A stretch of DNA of 41,415 nt from an uncultured Endozoicomonas sp. (GTDB taxonomy: Bacteria > Pseudomonadota > Gammaproteobacteria > Pseudomonadales > Endozoicomonadaceae): the NCBI GenBank assembly GCA_900299555.1, contig OODV01000172.1, positions 1 to 41,415 on the forward strand, written 5' to 3'. Below are positions 8,320 through 17,467 of this stretch, one piece after another. Under the pieces are notes generated by a model. That model made no database searches, was not told the origin of the DNA, and saw only the letters and a list, made by a program, of their open reading frames with translations. Both the position numbers and the translations under genes were made by a program. Positions within the stretch are counted from its first letter, which is position 1, and every line of letters begins with the position of its first letter.

Positions 8320-9125
8320 TGACTCGAAGCTTTCAATCCACTGAAGGCTCACGATCGGCTGAGAGCTCAGGCTTTACGGTTGTCATTCCCGCCCGCTTTG
8401 CTTCCAGTCGTCTGCCTGGTAAGCCTCTGGCGGAAATTGCTGGAAAGCCTATGGTTCAGCACGTTTATGAGCGCGCCCTGGCCAGTGATGCCCAGAGAGT
8501 CATTATTGCAACAGATGATGAGCGTATCATGAAGGTGGCAGAGGGCTTTGGAGCTGAAGTGTGTATGACTTTGTCGGGGCACCCTTCCGGAACTGACCGT
8601 TTGCAGGAAGTCTCTAGAATCTATGACATGAAAGATGATGAGATTATTGTCAATGTTCAGGGAGATGAGCCGCTGATACCGCCTTCTGTTATCAATCAGG
8701 TAGCAAAAAATTTGAGTGCGGCGCCGGATGCCGGGGCGGCTACGCTATCCAATCCGCTCGTACATGCTGAGCAGGTTTTCGACCCTAATGTTGTAAAGGT
8801 CGTGACAGACAACAATGGTTATGCGCTCTATTTCAGTCGTGCCCCCATACCCTGGGCCCGAGATGATTTTGCGTGTGGTGAACGAAAAATGCCTACCGAG
8901 ATGTGCTTTCAGAGACATATTGGTATTTATGCTTATCGGGTAGAGCTTTTGAATCACTATGTGACCTGGGGTGTCAGCCCTATTGAAAAAATGGAGTCCC
9001 TCGAGCAGTTACGCCTGATGTGGAATGGCTATCGCATTCATGTCGCTGAAGCGGTTGAAACGCCACCTCACGGGGTTGATACAGAGCAGGATCTGACTGC
9101 AGTTCGGCAGTTGCTGGAAAGATAA
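8319..9125 (+). CDS. kdsB: 3-deoxy-manno-octulosonate cytidylyltransferase (CMP-KDO synthetase)
   Basis: KdsB activates KDO with CTP to make CMP-KDO, the donor for the inner core of lipopolysaccharide. The nucleotide-binding signature VVIPARFASSRLPGKPLAEI lies at about residues 21-40, followed by ATDDERI, VQGDEPLIPP, the LYFSRAPIPW motif and GVDTEQDL near the C-terminus, all conserved in the family. At 268 residues it carries about 18 extra N-terminal residues rich in Ser and Arg compared with the enteric enzyme. The ATG is coupled to the upstream stop, so I keep this start, although a later start is conceivable. Confidence 0.96.
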   Translation: MTRSFQSTEGSRSAESSGFTVVIPARFASSRLPGKPLAEIAGKPMVQHVYERALASDAQRVIIATDDERIMKVAEGFGAEVCMTLSGHPSGTDRLQEVSRIYDMKDDEIIVNVQGDEPLIPPSVINQVAKNLSAAPDAGAATLSNPLVHAEQVFDPNVVKVVTDNNGYALYFSRAPIPWARDDFACGERKMPTEMCFQRHIGIYAYRVELLNHYVTWGVSPIEKMESLEQLRLMWNGYRIHVAEAVETPPHGVDTEQDLTAVRQLLER

Positions 9126-9147
9126 AGCGGTGAGAGTATAAGTAACC

Positions 9148-9615
9148 ATGGTTAAGGTACTGTTTGTCTGTCTGGGTAATATCTGTCGGTCTCCCACAGC
9201 CCATGGTGTTTTTGCTCACCAGGTAGCTGAATCAGGACTTTCAGGTCGCATCAGGGTCGACTCTGCAGGCACCAGTGGCTGGCATGAGGGTGGTTTGCCA
9301 GATAGCCGCTCCATGGCCCACGCTTCGGGCCACGGTTATGATCTTTCGTTTATTCGATCCAGGCAGGTGTCTTCCAGTGACTTCGTCGAGCAGGATCATA
9401 TTCTGGCTATGGATAAGGAAAACCTTAAAAATCTCAGAAAAATCTGCCCACCTGAATATACCCACAAAGTTCGGTTGTTTCTTGATTTTGCTGACTTACC
9501 CGTAAAAGAGGTTCCAGACCCATATTATGGTGGAGACGAAGGCTTCACCAGGGTTCTTAATCTTGTTGAGTTGGGTGGGCTTGCGTTGCTGGATCATTTA
9601 AAGAAAACCTTGTAG
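9148..9615 (+). CDS. Low molecular weight protein-tyrosine phosphatase
   Basis: Dephosphorylates phosphotyrosine in proteins, in bacteria often tied to polysaccharide export control. The P-loop C8-LGNIC-R14-S is at the N-terminus and the general acid D124 lies in VPDPYYGG. At 155 residues it has the normal length. It follows kdsB by 22 bases in the lipopolysaccharide operon and precedes murB, the same order as in Pseudomonas. No tyrosine kinase gene is visible in the window, so its substrate is unknown. Confidence 0.93.
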   Translation: MVKVLFVCLGNICRSPTAHGVFAHQVAESGLSGRIRVDSAGTSGWHEGGLPDSRSMAHASGHGYDLSFIRSRQVSSSDFVEQDHILAMDKENLKNLRKICPPEYTHKVRLFLDFADLPVKEVPDPYYGGDEGFTRVLNLVELGGLALLDHLKKTL

Positions 9616-9624
9616 TGAGCTGGG

Positions 9625-9668
9625 TTGATATACCCAATGGATTTCAAGTTGCAACGTGGCGGGTATAG
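9625..9668. repeat. Possible short dispersed repeat fragment upstream of murB
   Basis: The stretch TGATATACCCAATGGATTTC followed by AAGTTGCA and a GGCGGGTATA tail resembles, from memory, short intergenic repeat units common in several gammaproteobacterial genomes that begin TATACCC and contain TTCAAGTTGCA. Part of it forms a TGGGT/ACCCA dyad and TATACCC/GGGTATA inverted ends. The remainder of the 114-base spacer shows no clear promoter. Only one copy is seen in this window. Confidence 0.3.
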
Positions 9669-9729
9669 GTATCTAGACCTGGTTGTCGAGTAGTTAAACT
9701 CTCCCAAATATTGTCGTATTAATTATTAC

Positions 9730-10776
9730 ATGAATTTCCCTCTCAAAATTCACGAAAACTATTCTCTAAAGCACCGGAATACACTGGGCTTGTTGGCTTC
9801 TGCCAAGTATTTCGTCGAAGTCAACTCTGTGGACGAACTGCCGGAGGTGCTGGGTTTTGCCGGGGATAAGCAATTGCAGGTTATTCCTCTCGGCGGCGGA
9901 AGTAATGTGGTGTTCGGGGAGTTCCTGAACGCTCTGGTTATCCATATAAACCTTAAGGGGCGATCCGTTTTACAGCGTGATCAAGGTCGCGTTGTGGTCA
10001 GGGCTGAGGCTGGAGAAAACTGGCATGAGTTCGTGTTATGGACATTGACTAATGAGGCCTATGGTCTCGAGAACCTTTCACTGATACCGGGGACCGTTGG
10101 TGCGGCACCTATTCAGAATATCGGGGCTTATGGTGTTGAGCTAAAAGATCACTTTGTTTCACTGGAGGCTATGAATATTGAGTCTGGCGAGATCGAGTGT
10201 TTTGATCGACAGGCCGTTTGTTTCGGTTACCGGGACTCTGTCTTCAAAGGTGAAAAGCTGGATCAGTATATTATTACCTCCGTAACCCTGGAGCTTGACG
10301 CAGTATTAAGGCCTAAGCTTGGTTATGGTCAGTTGAGTGATCTTATTGCAAGTCGGCTGGGTGGCGAGGCTCCATCGGCCTTGGATATCAGTCAGGCTGT
10401 TTGTGATATTCGTCGGGAAAAACTGCCCGATCCTTCGGTGATTGGTAATGCAGGCAGCTTTTTTAAGAATCCCGAGATTACACAGGAATTGATGGATCAG
10501 CTGAAAAAAAGGTATCCGAACATCATCGCCTACCCTGTAGGGGCGAAGTGGAAACTTGCTGCTGGTTGGTTAATCGATCAGGCCGGCTTGAGAGGGTTGC
10601 GAGAAGGAGAGGTTGGAACCTATCAAAAACAGGCTCTGGTGCTTGTCAATCATGGCGGTGCGACAGGTCAGAATGTGTTGGCTTTTTCCGATAGGGTTCA
10701 GCAAAAAGTTAACGATAAATTTGGCGTCATGCTGGAGCGAGAGCCCCGGTTTTATAATGGGGTGGGAGTAGTATAG
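9730..10776 (+). CDS. murB: UDP-N-acetylenolpyruvoylglucosamine reductase
   Basis: MurB reduces UDP-GlcNAc-enolpyruvate to UDP-MurNAc with NADPH and FAD, the second committed step of peptidoglycan synthesis. At 348 residues it is a type I (E. coli-like) MurB. The FAD-binding part shows VIPLGGGSNVVF (about residues 55-66) and LIPGTVGAAPIQNIGAYG (about 117-134). The catalytic Ser is S243 in GNAGSFFKNP, and the C-terminal domain holds AGWLIDQAGLRG. No strong ribosome binding site precedes the ATG, but the N-terminus fits the family. It converges with the minus-strand NUDIX gene 46 bases downstream, with no clear terminator between them. Confidence 0.96.
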   Translation: MNFPLKIHENYSLKHRNTLGLLASAKYFVEVNSVDELPEVLGFAGDKQLQVIPLGGGSNVVFGEFLNALVIHINLKGRSVLQRDQGRVVVRAEAGENWHEFVLWTLTNEAYGLENLSLIPGTVGAAPIQNIGAYGVELKDHFVSLEAMNIESGEIECFDRQAVCFGYRDSVFKGEKLDQYIITSVTLELDAVLRPKLGYGQLSDLIASRLGGEAPSALDISQAVCDIRREKLPDPSVIGNAGSFFKNPEITQELMDQLKKRYPNIIAYPVGAKWKLAAGWLIDQAGLRGLREGEVGTYQKQALVLVNHGGATGQNVLAFSDRVQQKVNDKFGVMLEREPRFYNGVGVV

Positions 10777-10822
10777 GGTCGTGAGTACAAAACGCAGCAG
10801 CTATCTTTCGTGGTGCGTGTTG

Positions 10823-11263
10823 TTATTCTTGTTGGGGTATATAGCATACCTTTTGAAGATAGCAGGCAATGGATTGCTCACTGGCTTCAAAGTGAGGCTG
10901 GGGTAATTCAGTGGGGTTAACCCATAGCCAGCCTTCACATTTGTCAGGTTCTCTGTTTTCTTCTGTATCACCCTGGTGCTGTGCTTGCAGGCATACTGAG
11001 ATGTAATGCTTGCTTTCTTCCTTAAAAGTTTTCAAGTTGTTGGTAATCGCAATCACTTGGGGATTTTTGATAATCAATCCTGTTTCTTCATATATTTCAC
11101 GGGTTGCAGCCTGCTCAAAAGACTCACCAATATCGAGATGCCCTCCTGGAATTGACCAGTAAGGAGCATGGCTGCCTTTACGCTTTCCAATTAGGATCTT
11201 TCCATCATTTCTGATGATGATCACGCCAATACCGACTTTAGGCTCTGCTCTTAGGGGAGGCAT
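10823..11263 (-). CDS. NUDIX hydrolase, NUDT15/NUDT1-like
   Basis: A NUDIX pyrophosphatase likely to hydrolyse nucleoside triphosphates or related diphosphates. The full NUDIX box is present: GHLDIGESFEQAATREIYEETGL fits GX5EX7REUXEEXGU. The PGGHLDIGESFE context plus the EPDKCEGWLWV motif near the C-terminus resembles the NUDT15/plant NUDT1 subgroup that acts on (d)NTPs or dihydroneopterin triphosphate; the substrate is not determinable here. The frame is open to ATG 11287, but I choose ATG 11263 because AGGAAG lies 10 bases upstream of it and nothing comparable precedes 11287. This gives 146 residues. The gene lies downstream of rne on the same strand, separated by a strong terminator. Confidence 0.88.
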   Translation of the reverse strand: MPPLRAEPKVGIGVIIIRNDGKILIGKRKGSHAPYWSIPGGHLDIGESFEQAATREIYEETGLIIKNPQVIAITNNLKTFKEESKHYISVCLQAQHQGDTEENREPDKCEGWLWVNPTELPQPHFEASEQSIACYLQKVCYIPQQE

Positions 11264-11434
11264 CAAGCATCTACTTCCTATTTTCATGGGGCATAGATTG
11301 AATCACAGAGAGCATAAAGAGTAAAAAGGAAAAAAGGCTTTCTTCATGCCCTTTGTGGTTTAAAAAGAATCACCACAGTATGATCAGGCTCGAAGAGTGA
11401 ATCAATTTTTTGAGAATGTTGGTTTTATAAAATC

Positions 11435-11466
11435 AAAAAAAACGGGGTGGAAACCACCCCGTTTTT
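11435..11466 (-). terminator. Rho-independent terminator of rne
   Basis: A stem of ACGGGGTGG and CCACCCCGT around an AAA loop, flanked by eight A and five T. On the minus strand it ends in T8, the better direction, 15 bases after the rne stop. It could also stop plus-strand transcripts. Confidence 0.9.
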
Positions 11467-11481
11467 GATCAGCAGTCAATC

Positions 11482-14400
11482 TTAATGATTGCTTTCTTCA
11501 GTGTGTGCAGGCTGAGCTTCCTTTGCTTCTTTAATTTCAGGCTCTACAGATAGTTCAACCTGCTGAGTCTGGCGCTTGGCTCTTGGATCGTTATGAGCCC
11601 TACGGCGGCGGCGGGGCTGATCAGGAGTCGTATTAGTCACAGTTGCCACTTCTGGCTTATGGTCAGCCTGGGTAGTGACAGTACTTGCATCCTGATTCAG
11701 TGAAGGTTGGTCTTTAGCCGCTTCTTCCTTTGTCTGATTGTCAGGCTGTTCTTTGTTGGTAAGTTGAGTTGCCATCTCTGTTTGGCCTTCACTCTTGTCG
11801 AGGCTGGAGCGGTGTTCTACAGGGATGTCAGCTGTTTCTGGTAGCTGTTCAGACTGGTTCAGAGCCTGCTTCAGCATTTCCTCCGCTTCATTGGCTAAGG
11901 CAGTACTTATCTTCTCGCTCTTGCTCTCGGAAGTATCAGCTTCGGTTGTGGCTGGTTTCTCAAAAGCCTGTGGTATCGATGTAAATGCTGACTTATCGAG
12001 GTTGTGAGAGGCTGCTACAGCTTTCGCCATTTCAGTCATCTGCGGGCGAGAAGCTTTTGCAGACTCTGTCGCCATAGTTTCATCGGCACTGTCAGTGCGG
12101 GAGGAATCATTGATCTCATTGGCTGTAATCGGTGTTTCAGCTGTGGATGCTTTCGATTCATCGGCTGCTACAGCGTCTGTGCCTGAAGTTTTGACTGCTT
12201 CTTCAGATGCTAGAGTTGCTTGCTGCTCTTTCCTGAGGATGCGAGGATCGTTCTTCACTCTTCTGGAGCGGCGAGGCGCCACTGCTTCTTCAGAAGGTCG
12301 AGCTTCTTCGACAGTTTTGACAATGGCTTCTTGAGCGTGAACTGCAGTGGCGTTGCCGGCTTCCTCTACATTGCCTTCTGTAACCTTGTCTTCTCTAGCG
12401 CTGCGAGTTTCAACACTATCCTGCTTGGAGGTAGTCTCTGAAGTTTGGGTTTCAGAGGCAGGTTTAATGTTCTGAAGCTCGGTTTTGTCAGTAGTCGAAA
12501 GAGGTTCTTTCTTGTCTGTACTCTTTTCCTGGGAAACAGGCGTGCTTACCGTGCTTTTTGTATTATCAGGTAGCAATGGCTGAAGCTGAGGCTCATTCTG
12601 CTGCTGTCGCTGTGACTGGCGGTTATTGCGACGTCGTGGCGCTGAGCTTGGGCGACGGCGACGGTCATTTGCAGAACCTTGTTCTGAATCCTGCTCCTGA
12701 CGGCGTTCTGGTTTGTATTCCTGTTGTTGCTCAAAGCTATCCTGATGTTTTTCGCGCGGACGGCGTTCCTGCTTCTCGAAGCGATTATCTTGTCTGTTTT
12801 GACGATTTTCGGAGCGTTCCTGTGGATTCTTTTTCCTCTCTTTCTGAAGGCGGCTATCCTTGTCCTGTTTATCCCGGCGCTGTGAATCAGTCCGTGGCTT
12901 CTTTCTGTTCTGGCCTGGTTGATTGTCACGACGAGTTGACTGGCGCTGTTGGATAGCCTTGTCCTTGCTGGCAGGTTTCTCTTCTTCATTATTGTCAGAG
13001 CTGAAGAGGCTGCCAATGGACTTAAACAGACTGCCAATGAATCCGGATTTTGCTTCAGCAGATTTAATGGCTGGTGCAGGCTGAGCAGGTGCAACATTTC
13101 GTACTGCTGCTTGCTGCTTCGGCTGTGGCTTAGCGGCTGTGATCAGTTCTTCTGCAGAAGCTTCTTCATTCTCCAGAATAATGTCATAACTGCTTTCGTG
13201 ATCCTGCTGGTTACCATCTCGGAGGCGCTGAACGTCGTAGTGAGGTGTTTCCAGGTTGACGTTTGGAATGACGATGATGCGAGCATCATGGCGCTTTTCG
13301 ATCTTGGCGATCATCTTGCGTTTTTCATTCAGCAGAAATGCCGCTACAGGTACAGGAACCTGGGCCCGGATTTCAGTGGTCTTGTCCTTCATTGCCTCTT
13401 CTTCCATAAGGCGCAGAATGGACAGTGCCAGTGACTCGATGTCCCGGATAGTGCCCTGGCCAGAACACCTTGGGCAGACAACGCCGCTGGTTTCACCCAG
13501 TGATGGACGCAGGCGCTGGCGTGACATTTCCAGCAGACCAAAGCGGGAAATGCGGCTGGTCTGGACGCGGGCGCGATCTACTGATAGGGCCTGGCGAATA
13601 CGGTTCTCAACTTCCCGTTGGTTCCGGTTGCTGCCCATGTCGATGAAGTCAATAACAATCAGACCGCCAATATCGCGAAGGCGCAGCTGACGTGCGATTT
13701 CATCCGCAGCTTCGAGGTTGGTGTTGAATGCGGTTTCTTCGATATCACCACCGCGGGTAGCCCGGGCAGAGTTAATATCAATAGACACCAGTGCTTCTGT
13801 TGGGTCAATGACAATGGAGCCGCCGGATGGCAGTTTGACTTCACGCTGGAAGGCAGTCTCGATCTGGCCGTCAATCTGGAAGCGGTTGAATAGAGGGACG
13901 CTGTCTTTATACAGTTTGAGTTTGTTTTGATACTGAGGCATTACCTGCTTAACAAAATCCAGGGCTTCTTCGTAAACCGAGGTCTTGTCGATCAGAACTT
14001 CACCAATATCCTGACGTAAATAGTCACGAATCGCACGAATGATGACATTGCTTTCCTGGTAAATCAGAAAAGGGGCAGGGTTTTTGTCGGCGGCGTCTTT
14101 GATTGAATTCCAGAGCTGCAGAAGATAATCCAGATCCCACTGAAGGTCTTCTGCTGAGCGGCCTAGGCCTGCAGTACGGACGATAACGCCCATTTCGGCA
14201 GGAATGGTTAGCTTGCTCATGGCTTCGCGAAGTTCGGCGCGCTCATCACCTTCGATGCGACGGGAAATACCGCCGGCGCGAGGGTTGTTTGGCATCAGAA
14301 CAAGGTAGCGCCCAGCCAGGCTGACCAGTGTTGTCAGGGCGGCACCCTTGTTGCCACGCTCTTCTTTGTCAACCTGAACAATGACTTCAGTGCCTTCCTT

Positions 14401-14676
14401 GATGACATCCTTGATATTTGGTCGACCACCGGTATGGCCAACGAAATATTCTCGGGATATTTCTTTCAGCGGAAGGAAGCCATGTCTTTCGGCGCCAAAA
14501 TCAACAAAGGCGGCCTCAAGACTGGGCTCAACGCGGGTGATTTTTGCTTTATAGATGTTCGCTTTTTTCTGTTCACGAGCTCCGGACTCAATATCCAGAT
14601 CGAACAGGCGCTGCCCATCGACGAGTGCAACCCTCAGCTCTTCTTGCTGGGTTGCATTGATCAACATTCTCTTCAT
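11482..14676 (-). CDS. rne: Ribonuclease E
   Basis: Essential endonuclease of mRNA decay and rRNA/tRNA processing and scaffold of the RNA degradosome, attached to the inner membrane. At 1,064 residues it equals the long enteric form. The N-terminal catalytic half (about 1-520) contains an S1 domain (about 36-120), a 5'-sensor/RNase H-like part, the DNase I-like domain with metal-binding D300 ([13 protein letters not shown]) and D343 (VIDFIDM), and the Zn-link C401-PR-C404. The tail (about 520-1064) is disordered: a possible membrane-targeting helix ([16 protein letters not shown], about 562-577), an Arg/Gln-rich RNA-binding stretch (about 595-720), acidic Ser/Thr/Glu-rich linkers, and two Arg-rich NDPR motifs ([22 protein letters not shown]). 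The long upstream spacer may carry autoregulatory structure, as the E. coli rne leader does. Confidence 0.97.
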   Translation of the reverse strand: MKRMLINATQQEELRVALVDGQRLFDLDIESGAREQKKANIYKAKITRVEPSLEAAFVDFGAERHGFLPLKEISREYFVGHTGGRPNIKDVIKEGTEVIVQVDKEERGNKGAALTTLVSLAGRYLVLMPNNPRAGGISRRIEGDERAELREAMSKLTIPAEMGVIVRTAGLGRSAEDLQWDLDYLLQLWNSIKDAADKNPAPFLIYQESNVIIRAIRDYLRQDIGEVLIDKTSVYEEALDFVKQVMPQYQNKLKLYKDSVPLFNRFQIDGQIETAFQREVKLPSGGSIVIDPTEALVSIDINSARATRGGDIEETAFNTNLEAADEIARQLRLRDIGGLIVIDFIDMGSNRNQREVENRIRQALSVDRARVQTSRISRFGLLEMSRQRLRPSLGETSGVVCPRCSGQGTIRDIESLALSILRLMEEEAMKDKTTEIRAQVPVPVAAFLLNEKRKMIAKIEKRHDARIIVIPNVNLETPHYDVQRLRDGNQQDHESSYDIILENEEASAEELITAAKPQPKQQAAVRNVAPAQPAPAIKSAEAKSGFIGSLFKSIGSLFSSDNNEEEKPASKDKAIQQRQSTRRDNQPGQNRKKPRTDSQRRDKQDKDSRLQKERKKNPQERSENRQNRQDNRFEKQERRPREKHQDSFEQQQEYKPERRQEQDSEQGSANDRRRRPSSAPRRRNNRQSQRQQQNEPQLQPLLPDNTKSTVSTPVSQEKSTDKKEPLSTTDKTELQNIKPASETQTSETTSKQDSVETRSAREDKVTEGNVEEAGNATAVHAQEAIVKTVEEARPSEEAVAPRRSRRVKNDPRILRKEQQATLASEEAVKTSGTDAVAADESKASTAETPITANEINDSSRTDSADETMATESAKASRPQMTEMAKAVAASHNLDKSAFTSIPQAFEKPATTEADTSESKSEKISTALANEAEEMLKQALNQSEQLPETADIPVEHRSSLDKSEGQTEMATQLTNKEQPDNQTKEEAAKDQPSLNQDASTVTTQADHKPEVATVTNTTPDQPRRRRRAHNDPRAKRQTQQVELSVEPEIKEAKEAQPAHTEESNH

Positions 14677-15574
14677 AGCGTACCAATTTGCTAATGGCTA
14701 CCCTAATCAGTCGTTCTTTGCGAAAAGCCGTTCATTACATTCGGTCAATCCAGTGCATCCATTGGTAAGGCGGGTATCCATATTGTTGCTGGTATAACCC
14801 GAACTTCACCACTGAGCATATAGCTGGCTTAGCAGCTGGCTTCCTTCAGTTTCTGTACAAACTCTTCGGTGCTACCCGATTGTAAACAGCCGACTGTCAT
14901 AGAGTCATGAACTGCCGGTTATATCCTGCTATCAGTCATACAGCCTGACTTGTTTCAGGTAGAGGCTGTAACGATATAGCAATATGCATCCATTATTTTG
15001 CCGGATGCAAAGGGGAGACGCGGTAATCGGGCGCTTCTGGCTGGCTATGGATACGTTGTCAGGTATCCCCAGACCTTTCAATAGCATATGACCCGTTCGC
15101 TTTTCCTCATCCCTGGTATCGGGAGCGCAACCACTGATCAAGGGTGGCACTGTTTATCTATCACGGCTTATGCCGTGGTCTTTCATCTTTTAATCATGGC
15201 AGGGCCTTTATACCCTGAAATAAGGGTGGTGATTGGCTCTGCTGCCACGATATTTGTCTAAGCACGTATTCCTGAAGCCGCCTAACCCATAATTACTGAG
15301 TGGTAAAAAGCGTGGCTTCAGTTTATTTTTCGGACCTTTTTAGCGGAATTTGAATGCAACTTCCGTCTCGGGTCTTGCTCAGACTTCGTAAATCGAACTG
15401 CCCTTACGGATAGATACCGGGCATTGCCACAACTATATCAGTAATCTGTAAGTGCTTCAAATGAGTCAAAGCTGATAAGATTACCTGAATGTAAATAGTA
15501 GAAAATCGATAAAGTCTAGTTATCTCAATTGGTTAGTGTAGGCTTTTCGGTAATGATTTTGTATTAACAGATAT
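14677..15574. other. Long divergent rne-rluC spacer with stem-loops
   Basis: An 898-base non-coding region between divergent genes. Visible dyads: ACAGCCT/AGGCTGT (14940-14969) with an internal CCTGA/TCAGG; GCATCC/GGATGC (about 14985-15008); CACGGC-TTAT-GCCGTG (15162-15177); CTGAAGCC/GGCTTCAG (15272-15279 and 15314-15321), followed on the plus strand by T-rich sequence like a terminator. In E. coli the rne 5' leader folds into hairpins through which RNase E limits its own mRNA; an analogous role here is inference. Short reading frames inside have no ribosome binding site or recognisable product. Confidence 0.6.
15424..15452 (+). promoter_or_regulatory. Candidate promoter for rluC
   Basis: TTGCCA (15424-15429) and TGTAAG (15447-15452) are 17 bases apart, 122 bases before the outermost rluC start. 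Hexamers match the consensus at five and four positions. Weak but the best pair I found on this strand. Confidence 0.3.
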
Positions 15575-16747
15575 GTGGTTAGGCGATTGAAGCAAACGCG
15601 TGGTGTTAGCAGGAGGACTCGTTCCTCAGTAAGGAAAGGGGTCTCAAAGCCCGGTCGTGTGAATTCTTCAGCTGCGGAGCCGTCAGCCGGCAGAAGGTCA
15701 TCAGCCGTCAGAAAGCCTTCAGCTACTAAAAAGCCGCCTTCAGGAGGAAGTGCTTCAAAGTCGGAGATAATGGCAGTTGAAGACGAGCGCTCCTCTCAGG
15801 ATGGCGGTGAAGCTTTGAGGGTTAGGCTGATCATCATCGATGAAGATACAGCAGATCAAAGAATTGATAACTACTTGTTGAGGGTTCTGAAGGGAGTTCC
15901 CAAAACACGGATTTATCGCATTGTTCGAAAAGGTGAGGTGCGTGTAAACAAAAAGCGGATTACGGCTGATTATCGTCTGCAGCCGGGCGATGTGGTTCGA
16001 ATTCCTCCTGTTAGAGTGGCTGAGGCCAATGCGCCGGCGCGGCCAGCTGATTCTGTTATTGCCCAGCTGGAAAAATCCGTACTCTATGAAGATGATCAGT
16101 TGTTGATTATCAATAAACCATCCGGGCTGGCGGTGCATGGTGGGAGTGGTCTGTCTTATGGGGCAATCGAAGCGTTGCGTCAGCTGCGACCCGAAAATCG
16201 TACGTTAGAGTTGGTGCATCGGCTGGATAGAGATACATCAGGTTGTCTGGTCATTGCCAAGCGACGAAGTATGCTTCGCCACTTGCATAACCAGTTGCAG
16301 CAGAAAGGGAAAGTTGAAAAGCTGTATCATGCTTTGGTGGTGGGTAAGTGGCCTGTCAGAAAGCACCTGGTTAATGCGCCTTTGTTAAAAAATGTTTTGC
16401 AATCCGGTGAGCGGATGGTCAGGGTTCATGTAGATGGCAAAAAGTCCAGAACGGCTTTTCGGGTGTTGGACCGTTTTCCGAATATGACGCTGGTCGAGGC
16501 TTATCCCATTACAGGGCGCACGCATCAGATTCGAGTTCACTGTCTGCACGCGGGGCATGCTATTGCCGGAGACGAAAAGTATGGCATGGATGAAGATAAT
16601 CAGTCGCAAAGACAGTTTGGTTTGAAGCGTCTGTTTCTTCATGCAGCCAGTATCCAGTTTGAATTGCCAGATGGGCGCTTGTTAAAAGTTGAAGCACCTT
16701 TGCCGGATGAGTTGTCGGAGGTGCTGTCTGTGTTGAAGGGGGAGTGA
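15575..16747 (+). CDS. rluC: 23S rRNA pseudouridine synthase RluC
   Basis: RluC makes pseudouridines 955, 2504 and 2580 of 23S rRNA. An S4 RNA-binding domain (about 95-150, with [20 protein letters not shown] and [11 protein letters not shown]) precedes the RluA-type catalytic domain; the catalytic Asp lies in HRLDRDTSG (about residue 216-224), and [20 protein letters not shown] follows. The frame opens with GTG 15575 and has a ~75-residue, low-complexity Ser/Ala/Lys/Arg/Pro-rich extension absent from typical ~320-residue RluC. The alternative ATG 15770 (residue 66) would restore normal size; AGGAGG lies 19 bases upstream of it, farther than ideal, while GTG 15575 has no ribosome binding site. 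The start is therefore unresolved. The stop overlaps the region where the HAD gene's leader begins. Confidence 0.94.
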   Translation: MVRRLKQTRGVSRRTRSSVRKGVSKPGRVNSSAAEPSAGRRSSAVRKPSATKKPPSGGSASKSEIMAVEDERSSQDGGEALRVRLIIIDEDTADQRIDNYLLRVLKGVPKTRIYRIVRKGEVRVNKKRITADYRLQPGDVVRIPPVRVAEANAPARPADSVIAQLEKSVLYEDDQLLIINKPSGLAVHGGSGLSYGAIEALRQLRPENRTLELVHRLDRDTSGCLVIAKRRSMLRHLHNQLQQKGKVEKLYHALVVGKWPVRKHLVNAPLLKNVLQSGERMVRVHVDGKKSRTAFRVLDRFPNMTLVEAYPITGRTHQIRVHCLHAGHAIAGDEKYGMDEDNQSQRQFGLKRLFLHAASIQFELPDGRLLKVEAPLPDELSEVLSVLKGE

Positions 16748-16755
16748 GGCAGGAA

Positions 16756-17445
16756 ATGTCAGAACGAGTAATGGATAAATACTCACTTATTATTTTTGAC
16801 TGGGATGGAACACTGGTTGACTCTATTTCAAACATAGTTAGAGCGTTGCGACAGGCTGCTGTAGAGGAGCGATTGCCCGTTCTTGATGATGCGCTTTATC
16901 GTGGGGTGGTTGGCTTGAGCCTGGCTCCCGCTATGGAACATTTATACCCTGCGCTGAGTGCAAATGAGGTTGAGCGATTGTGTCGAGCCTATAAAAAGCA
17001 TCACCTGGTTTTGGAGGAGGAGCCTTCTCGACCTTTTGTCGGTGTTTTAGAAGGGTTGTCTGCCCTTCGCGATAGTAAAATATTGCTTGCTGTTGCAACG
17101 GGGAAGCGACGATCAGGGCTGCAGCGTTCAATGATTGCTAACGATGTTGAGGCTTTTTTTGATGCAAGCCTGACGGCGGATGATGCTCGCTCTAAACCTG
17201 ATCCAGATATGATTGAGCAGCTTATGAAACGCTTACAGCTCATGCCTGAGCAGGTTCTTATGGTTGGTGATTCCGGGTTTGATATGGAGATGGCCTGTCG
17301 TGCAGGGGTTGACCGCCTGGCGGTAACTTATGGGGCGGGTTCCCGTGAGGACCTTGAGCGTTATCAGCCGGTATTTATTGCCGATGACTTTGATAGCGTG
17401 TTGGTATGGCTGGGGGTTAAGCCAGTATTAGAGCAGGCTGTTTGA
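16756..17445 (+). CDS. HAD-superfamily phosphatase (phosphoglycolate phosphatase-like)
   Basis: A HAD hydrolase of the phosphoglycolate/beta-phosphoglucomutase-like group. Motif I is FDWDGTLVDS with nucleophile and acid Asp near the N-terminus; motif II Thr lies in AVATGKR; motif III Lys in SKPDPDM; motif IV in MVGDSGFDMEMA. A helical cap domain sits between motifs I and II (C1 cap). About 229 residues. ATG 16756 has GAGG six bases upstream; GTG 16744 overlapping the rluC stop and ATG 16771 are alternatives. It lies immediately after rluC, as in Pseudomonas. The substrate is not certain; the related enteric YjjG/Gph/YfbT type enzymes vary. Confidence 0.9.
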   Translation: MSERVMDKYSLIIFDWDGTLVDSISNIVRALRQAAVEERLPVLDDALYRGVVGLSLAPAMEHLYPALSANEVERLCRAYKKHHLVLEEEPSRPFVGVLEGLSALRDSKILLAVATGKRRSGLQRSMIANDVEAFFDASLTADDARSKPDPDMIEQLMKRLQLMPEQVLMVGDSGFDMEMACRAGVDRLAVTYGAGSREDLERYQPVFIADDFDSVLVWLGVKPVLEQAV

Positions 17446-17467
17446 TTTTGGATTTATAGGGGTGGTT

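Noticed and set aside
12546..13434. Long frames on both strands within the rne tail
   Set aside because: They are shadows of the Arg/Gln/Glu-rich repeat-like rne C-terminal coding sequence; no ribosome binding sites or recognisable products.
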